From JBOGED01 sp050743625 (GTDB lineage Bacteria; Actinomycetota; Nitriliruptoria; Euzebyales; Egibacteraceae), in contig JBOGED010000034.1 in assembly GCA_050743625.1 (NCBI GenBank), forward strand, positions 1 through 9,508: 9,508 nucleotides of DNA. The letters run 5' to 3'. Numbering within the stretch: position 1 is the first letter of the stretch; every line of letters begins with the position of its first letter. The translations under genes were made by a program, and so were the position numbers. This document shows, piece after piece, positions 1-7,402 of the stretch. Below the pieces are notes generated by a model that was not told the origin of the DNA, ran no database searches, and saw nothing but the letters and a program-made list of their open reading frames with translations.

Positions 1-3000
1 ATCGCTCGCGGGCCGCAGCTCGGCGGCGAGCCGCTCCGCCGCGCCGGAGACGTCTTGGCCGAGATCGACGACCTTGCACTCGACCTCGGGCCACTCGCGC
101 GCGAGCGTCTTCACGAACCCGACCACACCGCCGTGGCTCGGTTGGAACGGCACGCCATCGCCGTGGAAGCCGAACGCGCCGTCCAACTGGACCGCGGCCA
201 GCAGGCAGGTCCTCGTCGTGCCACGCCGCAGGTCCGCGCTGGCGGCCTGGGCGAGGTGGAACAGCGCCCTCGTCTCTCGGTCCAGGCGCGCCTGCCACCC
301 GCGGATATCCAGCTCGTCGAAGGGCGGGCCGTCCCGCAACGGCAGCAGGTGGACGAGGCATGCGATCGGCCCTTGCCTGCGGTGGACGGCCTCGACCAGG
401 TCACGGGCGGCCTGGGCGTCGCCGAGCCTCGCCGCGTACCCGTCACTGTCCTGGGCGGGCAGGGGTTGGTCCCGGATCAGCGCGACCTCGATCCCCTGCT
501 CGGACAGCAACGCGGTGAGGTCCCGAGCGACGCCGCGCTCGTCGTCCGTGATGGCGACGATCCCATCGAACCGCAGCGATTGCTCGGTTGCCTCTCGCGG
601 CGCAGGGACCACGGCCGCGGCGAACCGAGGCAGCTCGCCGGTCGGCGTTTCCGGCTTGGCGGCCTCCGGTTCGGCGGCCTCCCGGTTGGCGACCTCTGGC
701 GTGGGGGATTCGTGGACGTTCTCGCCAGGCCCGTCGTGCTGGGTAGCCAGTGCGACGATCGCCTCGACCAATGCGCGCAGGGTCCTCGCCCGCGCGAGGG
801 TCTCCATGGCCTCGCCGCCAAGCGCATCGGGCCCGACCTCCGTCGGTGCGCTCGTCCCGAGCTCCTGTTGGGCGGCACCGAGGATCTCGACCTTCTTGAT
901 GGAGTCGATGCCGAGTTCTGCTTCGATGTCGACGTCGAGGTCGAGCATCTCCGGCGGGTAACCGGTCCGCTCCGCAACCACCCTGATCAGCTCTTTTGTC
1001 ACCCGCTCGGCATCCACAGGCCCGTCCTCGGACAGGGCAGGGGTGGGCTCCACTGAGGGCTCGACGATGGGTTCCACGGCGGGCTCCACGGCCGCCGGGG
1101 AGAAGCCGTTGGCGTGGCCGTTCGCGACGCCGTTCCCGGATCCGTTGGCCGAGCCGTTCCTCGCGCCTTGCAGGTAGGTCGTCATGACCTCTTGCTGAGT
1201 GTCCAAGAACTTGCTCATGAGCTGCTGGAACGCAAGCACCATGCGAGCGTGGCCATCGGCGGCGGCCGCCTGGGCCGGCAGCGCAGGCACCGGCAGCACC
1301 GGCAGCACCGGCAACGCAGGCAACGCAGGCGCGGCCTCCCTATCTCCGTTGGGCGAGGATCCTTGCCGTGGCGTCGTGGGCCGCTTCACTGCGGTCGTCC
1401 TCCCGTTCAGTGGCTGGGCGGAGCCTGGGTCGACGAGCCAGGTGGTCTCAGGGAGCGGCGCGGGATCATGGTCCAAGGCGTCGAGCCGTAGCCGCCCCGT
1501 CACCCTGCCGTGGTACAGCCGGTCGAGATCCAGGTCGACGCCGTGAGCGTGCAGCTGCGCGAGCGCGTGCTGGAGCGCGGTGATGCCATGACCGGAGCCT
1601 TGCGTCCGCAGCGCCAGATGGGGTCGCGTGCCGAGCACCTGGCCGACCAGGCCAGTCAAGACACCGCCGGGGCCGGCTTCCACGAACAGGCGGGCCCCGT
1701 CCGCGTACATCTGGTCGATCTGCTCGGCGAAGCGGACCGGCTCCACCAGGTGGTCGGCGAGCAGCCTGGCGATCCGCTCGGGCTCGGCCGGATAGCGGCG
1801 CGCTTCGGTGTTCGAATAGACCGGAAGCCGTGGAGGCTGGAGCGTGACGGTGCCGAGCACCCGCGCCAGCCGCTCGCGGGCGGGCGCAACGAGCGGCGAG
1901 TGGAATCCGCAGGCCACGGTGAGCGCGGTGGCGCCGATCCCGGCTGCCGTGAGCAGCTCGACCGCCCGCTCGATTCCACGCCGGGTGCCCGAGATCACGG
2001 TCTGCCTCGGCGCGTTGAGGTTCGCCACCCACACGTCCTCTGCCGCGCCGAGTACCTCCTGCACCCGGCCCGCGGACTCGGGCACCGCCGCCATCGTGCC
2101 GAGGTCGGCCTGGTATCCCCTCCCCCCGGCGACGCCTTCGGCGCCACCCTCACCCGCCGCGGACTCGACGATGCAGCGGCCTCGCGCCTCGGACAGGCGG
2201 TACAGGACGTCCTCGGCGATCACGCCGGCGCTGCACAGCGCGACGTACTCGCCGTAGCTGTGCCCCGCGACCAATGCGGGCCGGACGCCTAGCGCGGCGA
2301 GCAACCGCGACAACCCCATCCCGGCCGCGCCGAGCGCGGGCTGCGCCCGGTCGGTCGGCTTGAGCGCCTCGACCCGGGCCTGCTGACCCTCGGGGCTGAA
2401 CCCCGGCGGCGCGAACACATAAGAAGAGAGCGGGCGCTCGAACCGGCCGGCGAGGACGGCGTCGGCGAGCTCGAACGGCCCGCGGACCTCGGGGAAGCTG
2501 ACGGCGAGGTCACGGAGCATGTCCGGGTGCTGCGAGCCCTGCCCCGGGTACAGGAAGGCGATCTTGCCGGACGCGTCGACAGCGTCCAGGCCCAGTTCCG
2601 CAGCTCCTGCTGCGGGCCCCAGTTCCGCAGCTCCTGCTGCGGGCCCGGAGCCAGCCAATGGGGTGGCGGTGAGGTAGGCGCTGGGGTCCCGGAGCTCGGC
2701 GCGTGGGCTCGTCAGGGCCTCGCTGACCCTGGCGAGCGTTGACCGCAGGTCCTCCGCGGTCCTCGCGACGATGGCGAGCCGGACCGGCTGGCCCGGCCGG
2801 TGCTCTGCCCACACCGCATGAGCCACCTCCCGCAGCGGGGGCTCCTCGCGGGCGCCGCCGAGCGCTCGGCCGAGTGTTTGGAGGCGCTCGCGCAGCTCCT
2901 GGAGGGACGCCGCCGACCAACACAGCAGCTCGCTCGGCCAATCCCGCACGGGCGCGGGGGCGGCCCCGGGCAGGTAGTCGTCCCCGGTGTACTCCTCGAC

Positions 3001-6000
3001 GGCAACGTGGAAGTTGGTGCCGCCGAAGCCGAACGCGCTGACGCCCGCGCGCCGTGGCGGCGCTCCCGGCGGCCGCAGCCAAGGACGCGCCTCGGTGTTG
3101 AGGTAGAAGGGGCCCTCGCCATTGCTTGCGGCGGGGTTCGGCCGCTCCACGTGCATGGTGGGCGGGAGCACCTTGCGGTCCATCCCCAGCGCCACCTTGA
3201 TGAGCCCCGCGACGCCGGCGGTGCCCTTGGTATGGCCGATCATGGACTTGACGGACCCGATCGCGCACCCCTGAGCGGGCGCGCCCGCCGCACCGAAGAC
3301 CCTCGTGAGCGTGGTGAGCTCGGCCCGGTCACCCGCCACCGTCCCGGTGCCGTGCGCCTCGATGAGCCCGACCGTGGCCGGCGAGAAGCCCGCTTCCGCG
3401 TACGCCCGCTCGACGGCGAGCGCTTGCCCTTCGGGTCGCGGGGCCGTCAGGCTCTTGTCCCGGCCGTCGCTCGAGCCGCCGATTCCCTTGAGCACGGCAT
3501 AGATATGGTCGCCATCTCGCTCGGCGTCGGCGAGCCGCTTGAGGACGACGACGCCGAAGCCCTCGCTGATCGCGATGCCGTCGGCGCTGGCGTCGAACGC
3601 CCGGCAGCGACCTCGCGGCGACAGTGCGTACGTGCGCGAGAAGCACAGGTAGCCGAACGGCGTCTGCGACGCGTCGGCGCCGCCGACGATCATCATGTCC
3701 GCGGTGCCGGCTTCGAGCTCGCGCACCGCGAGGTAGACGGCGGCCAGCGACGACGCGCAGGCGGCGTCGACGGTGTAGTTGACCCCGCCGAGGTCGAACC
3801 GGTTGGCCACCCGCCCCGCGGCGACGTTCAGCAGGATCCCGGGGAACGAGTCTGGCGTCCAGGCCGGCAGGCTGTCCAGCAGCTCGTCGCCGATGTCCGC
3901 GGGAACCGACGGCAGCGCCGCGCGGAGGCCGTACCGGCTGGCCAGGTCTCCCGCTCCACCGACGCCGAGGATCACCCCCGTGTGCTGGCGCGGGAACGGC
4001 CGGTCGAGGTAGCCGGCATCGTCCAGCCCCGCGCGGACCGCCTCGAGGATCAGCATCTGGAGCGGCTCGATCGAGGGCAAGGTGTTTGGGGGCATCCCGT
4101 AGCTCACGGGGTCGAAAGGGATCTTGTCGACGAACCCGCCCCACTTCGAGTAGATCTTGTCGGGGGTGAGGGGATCGGCATCGAAATAGTGCCGCCAGTC
4201 CCAGCGATCGGGCGGGATCTCCACGATCGCGTCGACCTTGTCCAGGATGTTCTGCCAGTACGCCTCGATGCTCGGCGCCCTGGGCAGCAGGCAGCTCATC
4301 CCGACGATCGCGATGGAGGTGCGCCCTCCCACGCGTGCGGCCGGCCGTGGCGGCCGTTCCTCATCGGTGGACCGGTCGAGCAGTGCCGCGCCGCGCACGC
4401 TGACGTCGTGGTGCAGCTCGGCGAGCGTCACGACGCCGCCGCGCAGTGCGGCGACCTGGCCGAGCATGTACATGCCTCGGCCGGCCTGCTCGCTGGCGCT
4501 CAGCGTGACGAACGGGGGAGCATCAGCATCCTGCCTACGCGCCGGATTTCGGTCGATGCCCTTCGAGGCGATGCGCAGCCGCCCCAGGTTGAGCATCTCG
4601 AGCCGTACCCTGACCTCGTCGGCGGGAAGGTCCTCGGCGGACAACCGGCGTTGCTCGGAGCGGAAGACGCCCGCGAACGGCGTGTCCGCGCAGCGTGTGG
4701 CGTGTCCCGGCCCGCTGGACAGCAGGACGGTGCCGGTGCAGCGGACCGCCTCGGCCTGGAATCCTGGCGTGATCGCACCCGCGGCGACCGCCTCTTCGGT
4801 GAACAGGTACGCCGTGCCCAGCAGGACGCCCACCTTCACCCCCGCCTCGGCCAGCGGGGCCGCCATCGCCGCCACCATCGCGGCCGAGGTCGCGTCGTGG
4901 ATGCCGCCGGCGAACAGGACGTGGCAGTCCGGGAGGTCACCCGGTGGCACCGAGTCGAGGAGGGTGTCGATCATGGTGTTCCACAGCACGAAGCTCGTAC
5001 GCGGGCCGACGTGCCCCCCGCACTCGCGTCCCTCGAGCACGAACCTGCGGGCTCCCGCGCCGGCGAAGAGCCGCAACAGGCCAGGTGATGGGACGTGCAG
5101 GTAGGTCGGGATCCCCTCCCGCTCCAACGACAGCGCCTGGTCCGGCCGGCCCCCCGCGATCAGCGCGAAGGTGGGTGGGTAGCGCCGCAGGACCTCCATC
5201 TGCTCCTCGCGCAGCTCCAACGGGACGAAGCCGAGGATGCCCGCACCCCACGGTCGCTCACCCAACGTCTGCCTGGTATCACGCAGCAGCGCCTCGACCT
5301 GAGGCCCACGCATCACGGCGAGGGCGAGGAAGGGCAGGGCCCCGGCGCCGACGACGTCCCGCGCGAACCCCGCCACGTCGCTCACACGGGTCATCGGGCC
5401 CTGGACGATCGGGTAACGCGTGCCGTGGGATTGGGCCATCGGCCCGCCCTCGGCGAGCGGCCGCAGCCTGGAGGCCAGCGCGAGATGCTCGCCGACGGCC
5501 TCGCGAAGACCCTTCAGCACCCCGCCGACGGTCCGGAAGCGTTTCGCCAGCCCCGCGGCGAAGGCGGCGTCCTGGCCGAGCAGCCACGCGTCGTCCGGTG
5601 AGGACCAGCCGACCAGGCCAGCCACACCCTCACGCCACGCCGCCGCTCGCGGTAGCCCGGGATCCTGGGCGGCCAACGTACGCTCCAGCTCGCGCAGCCG
5701 CGGCCCCGCCTTCCGGCCGGCCCATTCGTAAAGCCGGTATCCCTCACCAAGCTCGAGCCCGACACAGGACGTCTCGCTGCCGTCCATGCGGGCGATCTCC
5801 GCCTTGACGCCCGCGGGCAGCCCGGACTCCCGGGTCAAGGCAAGCTGCGAGTCCAGCACCACCCCGGCCGCGCCGGCCACCGCACACGCCGCCGCCGTAT
5901 GCTCGCCGATCCCGCCTTGAGCCCACACCGGCAAGCCGATCTGTGATGCGAGTTGCTGGAGCAGGACGAAGGTGGTCGTCTCTCCGACCCGCCCCCCGGC

Positions 6001-6414
6001 CTCATACCCCTTCGCGATCACCCCGTCGAAGCCCAGCGCCTCCGCCAGTCTCGCCTCGTCCAGGCTTGTCACCTCTAACAGCAGTTGGGCGTCCAGAGCG
6101 CGCAGGAGGTCGGCGTGCCGGCTCAGGAGGTCCGGCGCAGCGGGAACGAGGATCGCCATTCCCATGGTGGGTGGCAGGGACGAGATCACCGCGCTCGCCA
6201 CACCTTCGTCCGCTGGATCTAGCCTGATCCCACACCGGTTATGACCGAACCGCGCGAACGTGGCGATCGCCGCGGTGGCCAGATCCTCGGCGGCGTCACC
6301 GCGCAAGAACGAAACGTCCACGACACCGATCGCGCCGGCCCGGCTCGCCGCGATCGCGATCGAGGGGTCGGCAAGGGATGGTAATGTCAAGGCGACGAAC
6401 TCGAAAGTTGCCAC
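1..6414 (-). CDS. PUFA-synthase-like type I PKS (NMO-NMO-KS-AT-ACP-KR...), 3' end outside window
   Basis: An iterative-type megasynthase of the PfaA (omega-3 PUFA/secondary lipid) family; 2,138 codons are visible and the C terminus lies beyond base 1. Domains in order: NMO/PfaD-like barrel 1 (about 1-310; GYEAGGRVGE near 136-145, QGGIG 165-169). Barrel 2 (about 330-620; QGPM 338-341, ECGGHVG with H468, AGGI 502-505, LLGTAYLF 531-538). Ketosynthase (about 699-1130; DAACASS with C886, EAHGTGT with H1021, IGHTKGTAG with H1061). Acyltransferase (about 1283-1580; PGQGSQ, GHSYGE with S1386, CGFHSPL with H1505, suggesting malonyl loading). Linker with a helical FLDTQQEVMTTYL segment (1736-1748). ACP (about 1799-1880; LGIDSIKKVEIL, phosphopantetheine Ser S1838). 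Ketoreductase N-terminal subdomain from about 1950. The NMO barrels presumably act as the FMN enoyl reductase that PUFA systems usually carry as separate PfaD. The chosen GTG (6414-6412) follows GAAGAAGG by 4 nt; GTG at 6474 is possible but has no Shine-Dalgarno. Leu11 is a TTA codon. The product is unknown. Confidence 0.93.
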   Translation of the reverse strand, partial: MATFEFVALTLPSLADPSIAIAASRAGAIGVVDVSFLRGDAAEDLATAAIATFARFGHNRCGIRLDPADEGVASAVISSLPPTMGMAILVPAAPDLLSRHADLLRALDAQLLLEVTSLDEARLAEALGFDGVIAKGYEAGGRVGETTTFVLLQQLASQIGLPVWAQGGIGEHTAAACAVAGAAGVVLDSQLALTRESGLPAGVKAEIARMDGSETSCVGLELGEGYRLYEWAGRKAGPRLRELERTLAAQDPGLPRAAAWREGVAGLVGWSSPDDAWLLGQDAAFAAGLAKRFRTVGGVLKGLREAVGEHLALASRLRPLAEGGPMAQSHGTRYPIVQGPMTRVSDVAGFARDVVGAGALPFLALAVMRGPQVEALLRDTRQTLGERPWGAGILGFVPLELREEQMEVLRRYPPTFALIAGGRPDQALSLEREGIPTYLHVPSPGLLRLFAGAGARRFVLEGRECGGHVGPRTSFVLWNTMIDTLLDSVPPGDLPDCHVLFAGGIHDATSAAMVAAMAAPLAEAGVKVGVLLGTAYLFTEEAVAAGAITPGFQAEAVRCTGTVLLSSGPGHATRCADTPFAGVFRSEQRRLSAEDLPADEVRVRLEMLNLGRLRIASKGIDRNPARRQDADAPPFVTLSASEQAGRGMYMLGQVAALRGGVVTLAELHHDVSVRGAALLDRSTDEERPPRPAARVGGRTSIAIVGMSCLLPRAPSIEAYWQNILDKVDAIVEIPPDRWDWRHYFDADPLTPDKIYSKWGGFVDKIPFDPVSYGMPPNTLPSIEPLQMLILEAVRAGLDDAGYLDRPFPRQHTGVILGVGGAGDLASRYGLRAALPSVPADIGDELLDSLPAWTPDSFPGILLNVAAGRVANRFDLGGVNYTVDAACASSLAAVYLAVRELEAGTADMMIVGGADASQTPFGYLCFSRTYALSPRGRCRAFDASADGIAISEGFGVVVLKRLADAERDGDHIYAVLKGIGGSSDGRDKSLTAPRPEGQALAVERAYAEAGFSPATVGLIEAHGTGTVAGDRAELTTLTRVFGAAGAPAQGCAIGSVKSMIGHTKGTAGVAGLIKVALGMDRKVLPPTMHVERPNPAASNGEGPFYLNTEARPWLRPPGAPPRRAGVSAFGFGGTNFHVAVEEYTGDDYLPGAAPAPVRDWPSELLCWSAASLQELRERLQTLGRALGGAREEPPLREVAHAVWAEHRPGQPVRLAIVARTAEDLRSTLARVSEALTSPRAELRDPSAYLTATPLAGSGPAAGAAELGPAAGAAELGLDAVDASGKIAFLYPGQGSQHPDMLRDLAVSFPEVRGPFELADAVLAGRFERPLSSYVFAPPGFSPEGQQARVEALKPTDRAQPALGAAGMGLSRLLAALGVRPALVAGHSYGEYVALCSAGVIAEDVLYRLSEARGRCIVESAAGEGGAEGVAGGRGYQADLGTMAAVPESAGRVQEVLGAAEDVWVANLNAPRQTVISGTRRGIERAVELLTAAGIGATALTVACGFHSPLVAPARERLARVLGTVTLQPPRLPVYSNTEARRYPAEPERIARLLADHLVEPVRFAEQIDQMYADGARLFVEAGPGGVLTGLVGQVLGTRPHLALRTQGSGHGITALQHALAQLHAHGVDLDLDRLYHGRVTGRLRLDALDHDPAPLPETTWLVDPGSAQPLNGRTTAVKRPTTPRQGSSPNGDREAAPALPALPVLPVLPVPALPAQAAAADGHARMVLAFQQLMSKFLDTQQEVMTTYLQGARNGSANGSGNGVANGHANGFSPAAVEPAVEPIVEPSVEPTPALSEDGPVDAERVTKELIRVVAERTGYPPEMLDLDVDIEAELGIDSIKKVEILGAAQQELGTSAPTEVGPDALGGEAMETLARARTLRALVEAIVALATQHDGPGENVHESPTPEVANREAAEPEAAKPETPTGELPRFAAAVVPAPREATEQSLRFDGIVAITDDERGVARDLTALLSEQGIEVALIRDQPLPAQDSDGYAARLGDAQAARDLVEAVHRRQGPIACLVHLLPLRDGPPFDELDIRGWQARLDRETRALFHLAQAASADLRRGTTRTCLLAAVQLDGAFGFHGDGVPFQPSHGGVVGFVKTLAREWPEVECKVVDLGQDVSGAAERLAAELRPASD
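1275..1330. repeat. Degenerate 9-bp tandem repeat coding for a Pro-Ala-Leu-Val linker
   Basis: Units such as CACCGGCAG and CGCAGGCAA recur with a 9-bp period, keeping frame. On the coding (minus) strand they give alternating PALP/PVLP residues (about 1695-1714) in the linker between the acyltransferase and the ACP. Further along the same linker come an Asn-Gly-rich run (about 1754-1771) and repeated VEP triplets (about 1776-1787). All are typical of flexible tethers that let an ACP move between active sites; that role is inferred. Confidence 0.7.
2591..2644. repeat. Perfect 27-bp tandem duplication inside the synthase gene
   Basis: Bases 2591-2617 and 2618-2644 are identical over 27 bp. The unit encodes a nine-residue stretch with the composition of GPAAGAAEL, so the duplication keeps frame. 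It lies at about residues 1258-1275, between the ketosynthase linker region and the acyltransferase (which starts near 1283). Identity down to the base suggests a recent duplication. Confidence 0.9.
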
Positions 6415-6418
6415 TGGG

Positions 6419-6426
6419 CCTTCTTC
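6419..6426 (-). promoter_or_regulatory. Ribosome binding site deciding the synthase start
   Basis: The minus strand reads GAAGAAGG, then CCCA, then GTG. This purine run is the only Shine-Dalgarno-like sequence near the beginning of the synthase. It places the N terminus at MATFEFVALTLP, directly at the first strand of the first NMO-like barrel. The upstream in-frame GTG (6474-6472) would add 20 residues and is preceded only by pyrimidine/G-rich sequence. Confidence 0.55.
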
Positions 6427-6601
6427 TTTCTCGAGGATCGCGCCCGCGACCTGGACCTTGAGAATTGTGTTCACGCGCGTCAGCGGCGACGCGCCCCGGC
6501 GGAGAATCGCTATCGGGTCAAGCGTGTAGATGCCGGCGCCTTCCGGCGTTTCTGCAGGGCTATCGCTAGCCGCCCGTCTGCTCCACGCCCAAGTTCGTTC
6601 T

Positions 6602-6662
6602 TGCGTGAGCTATTGCCACCCGAGCTTCGCAGCTACGAAAGCTTCGCTCACGCAGCCGTAGC
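6602..6662 (-). promoter_or_regulatory. Overlapping alternative hairpins in the synthase leader
   Basis: TGCGTGAGC (6602-6610) is perfectly complementary to GCTCACGCA (6646-6654), a 9-bp stem. GCTACG (6632-6637) is complementary to CGTAGC (6657-6662). The second helix crosses the first one's arm, so the two cannot form together in a simple fold. On the minus strand the octamer GCGAAGCT also occurs twice, 17 nt apart, inside this segment. The layout resembles an attenuator or a regulator-binding region; function is not known. Confidence 0.4.
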
Positions 6663-6688
6663 GTAACGCGATGTTGGGAGTACTGCAA
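6660..6688 (-). promoter_or_regulatory. Possible second, proximal promoter for the synthase
   Basis: The minus strand carries TTGCAG (6688-6683), a 17-bp spacer and TACGCT (6665-6660), which fits the TTGnnn / TAnnnT form common in actinomycetes. The transcript would start near 6653, just at the hairpin region. It is weaker than the promoter at 6761-6789 and may be chance. Confidence 0.28.
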
Positions 6689-6724
6689 GTAAACAGTTGA
6701 GGCAAACTTGGCAACTGCGTCCGT

Positions 6725-6738
6725 CGTGATTTTTCACG
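6725..6738. promoter_or_regulatory. Short perfect palindrome near the transcript start
   Basis: CGTGA (6725-6729), a TTTT spacer and TCACG (6734-6738) form a 5-bp inverted repeat about 16-30 bases downstream of the predicted minus-strand start. It resembles half-sites of CRP/FNR-family operators, but those normally have a 6-bp spacer and here it is 4. It could be an operator or a small RNA hairpin. Confidence 0.3.
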
Positions 6739-6760
6739 TTGCGGCACGATACGCCACACG

Positions 6761-6789
6761 CTTATAACCTAAAGGTCTTACGCAATCAA
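6761..6789 (-). promoter_or_regulatory. Sigma70-type promoter for the synthase gene
   Basis: On the minus strand, TTGATT (6789-6784) and TATAAG (6766-6761) are separated by exactly 17 bp: 4/6 and 5/6 matches to the -35 and -10 consensus. The spacer ends in an imperfect palindrome (ACCTTTAGGT core) that runs into the -10, where a repressor could bind. It lies downstream of the terminator of the small minus-strand gene, so the synthase is probably transcribed independently. The start would be near 6754. Confidence 0.55.
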
Positions 6790-6842
6790 CACCAACAGGT
6801 GAAGGGTGATCTTGACGATCGCCCCGCTGTGACGATTTATGA

Positions 6843-6875
6843 AATTCTAAAAGGGCGCCCCGTAAGGAGCGCCCT
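6843..6875 (-). terminator. Rho-independent terminator of the small minus-strand gene
   Basis: AGGGCGC (6852-6858) pairs with GCGCCCT (6869-6875), with two more G-C pairs possible inside. Read on the minus strand, the stem is followed immediately by TTTTAGAATTT, the expected U-rich tail. It begins 23 bases after the stop codon of the 96-codon gene (6899-7189). It separates that gene from the synthase promoter. Confidence 0.8.
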
Positions 6876-6898
6876 GTAAGACTTGTGGGACCTCGCGG

Positions 6899-7189
6899 TC
6901 AGCGCTGCTCGGCCAACGCCAACACGTCGGGGAGGTCGAACGCGAGGTCGGCGAGGTGCCCGGAGCAGCACCGGTGCGCCGCGAGGTGACCCGGCAACGT
7001 ACGCTCGATCGCCTCGCGCAGGGCGCGCACCCGCGCCGTGGCGTCGAGCGAGATCAACGCGACGGGATCCACGTCCGCCAGGGCCGCGGCTACGGCCTTG
7101 CGGCAACACCCGAAGACGGGGGTGTCGTCACGCCACGGGCCCTCGAACTGCTTCAGGAGGGCATCAGCGGCAGGTGTCTGCTGCGTCAT
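6899..7189 (-). CDS. Small protein of unknown function with two Cys-Cys pairs
   Basis: A 96-residue protein that I do not recognise. The gene is well supported: ATG preceded by GGGAG at a 6-nt spacing (7196-7200), a plausible promoter upstream, and an intrinsic terminator just downstream. The protein is soluble and mostly helical in appearance, with no signal peptide or membrane segment. It contains C28-C29 (FGCCRKAV) and a second cluster with H68, H72, C74-C75 and H78 (HRCCSGH), which could bind a metal or form disulfides. The middle (about 35-65) is Ala/Leu/Arg/Asp-rich. It is transcribed toward the synthase but ends in its own terminator, so a shared operon is unlikely. It is divergent from the protease-graspetide cassette. 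Confidence 0.72.
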   Translation of the reverse strand: MTQQTPAADALLKQFEGPWRDDTPVFGCCRKAVAAALADVDPVALISLDATARVRALREAIERTLPGHLAAHRCCSGHLADLAFDLPDVLALAEQR

Positions 7190-7256
7190 CGGTCGCTCCC
7201 GTCCGTCGTCCGTCTCGGCGTATTCGGCTCAGCGCTCGGCTTGGCCTCTAGCCGCT

Positions 7257-7284
7257 ACCTTACCCATGGTGATCGCTGACGCAA
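7257..7284 (-). promoter_or_regulatory. Candidate promoter of the small Cys-pair gene
   Basis: On the minus strand, TTGCGT (7284-7279) and TAAGGT (7262-7257) are separated by 16 bp, matching the TTGnnn / TAnnnT pattern. The predicted start lies about 60 bases upstream of the ATG at 7189, leaving a short leader that includes the GGGAG ribosome binding site. The opposite strand of this 213-base intergenic region (7190-7402) should hold the promoter of the protease gene. There I see only a weak TTGCAC (7332) with CAGGAT (7357) at a 19-bp spacing. Confidence 0.33.
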
Positions 7285-7402
7285 CTGGTCGGATCCCGGT
7301 TTAACAGGTCGGAAACCTCTTATGGCCAGGGTTGCACACGCATACGTGAGAATGCGCAGGATAAAGGCCGCAGGATGCGCGGGGAGCTGTCACCGTGGGG
7401 GT

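Larger units (their letters stand above)
6415..6754 (-). other. Long 5' leader of the synthase gene
   Basis: About 340 bases lie between the predicted transcription start (near 6754) and the GTG at 6414. The part between roughly 6650 and 6850 is clearly richer in A+T than the flanking genes. I see hairpins (separate entries) and a second possible promoter, but no convincing protein gene. A 49-codon frame starting at GTG 6759 and ending in TAG near 6610 would begin upstream of the predicted transcript start and lacks a Shine-Dalgarno. A known riboswitch class was not recognised. Confidence 0.5.

Noticed and set aside
1275..1330. The short repeats as a CRISPR-like array
   Set aside because: The 9-bp units are degenerate, lack spacers and stay in the coding frame as a Pro/Ala/Leu/Val linker.
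2800..5088. A 762-codon open frame on the plus strand
   Set aside because: It lies opposite the ketosynthase and NMO coding sequence, has Arg/Gly/Pro/His-rich low-complexity composition and no recognisable domain. It is an antisense shadow of high-GC codon bias.
6412..6474. Start of the synthase at GTG 6474
   Set aside because: It lacks a Shine-Dalgarno. The GTG at 6414 has one and begins directly at the conserved first strand of the barrel. It remains possible.
6608..6759. A 49-codon frame in the synthase leader (possible leader peptide)
   Set aside because: Its GTG lies before the predicted transcription start, no Shine-Dalgarno precedes it, and its composition is unlike the neighbouring genes.
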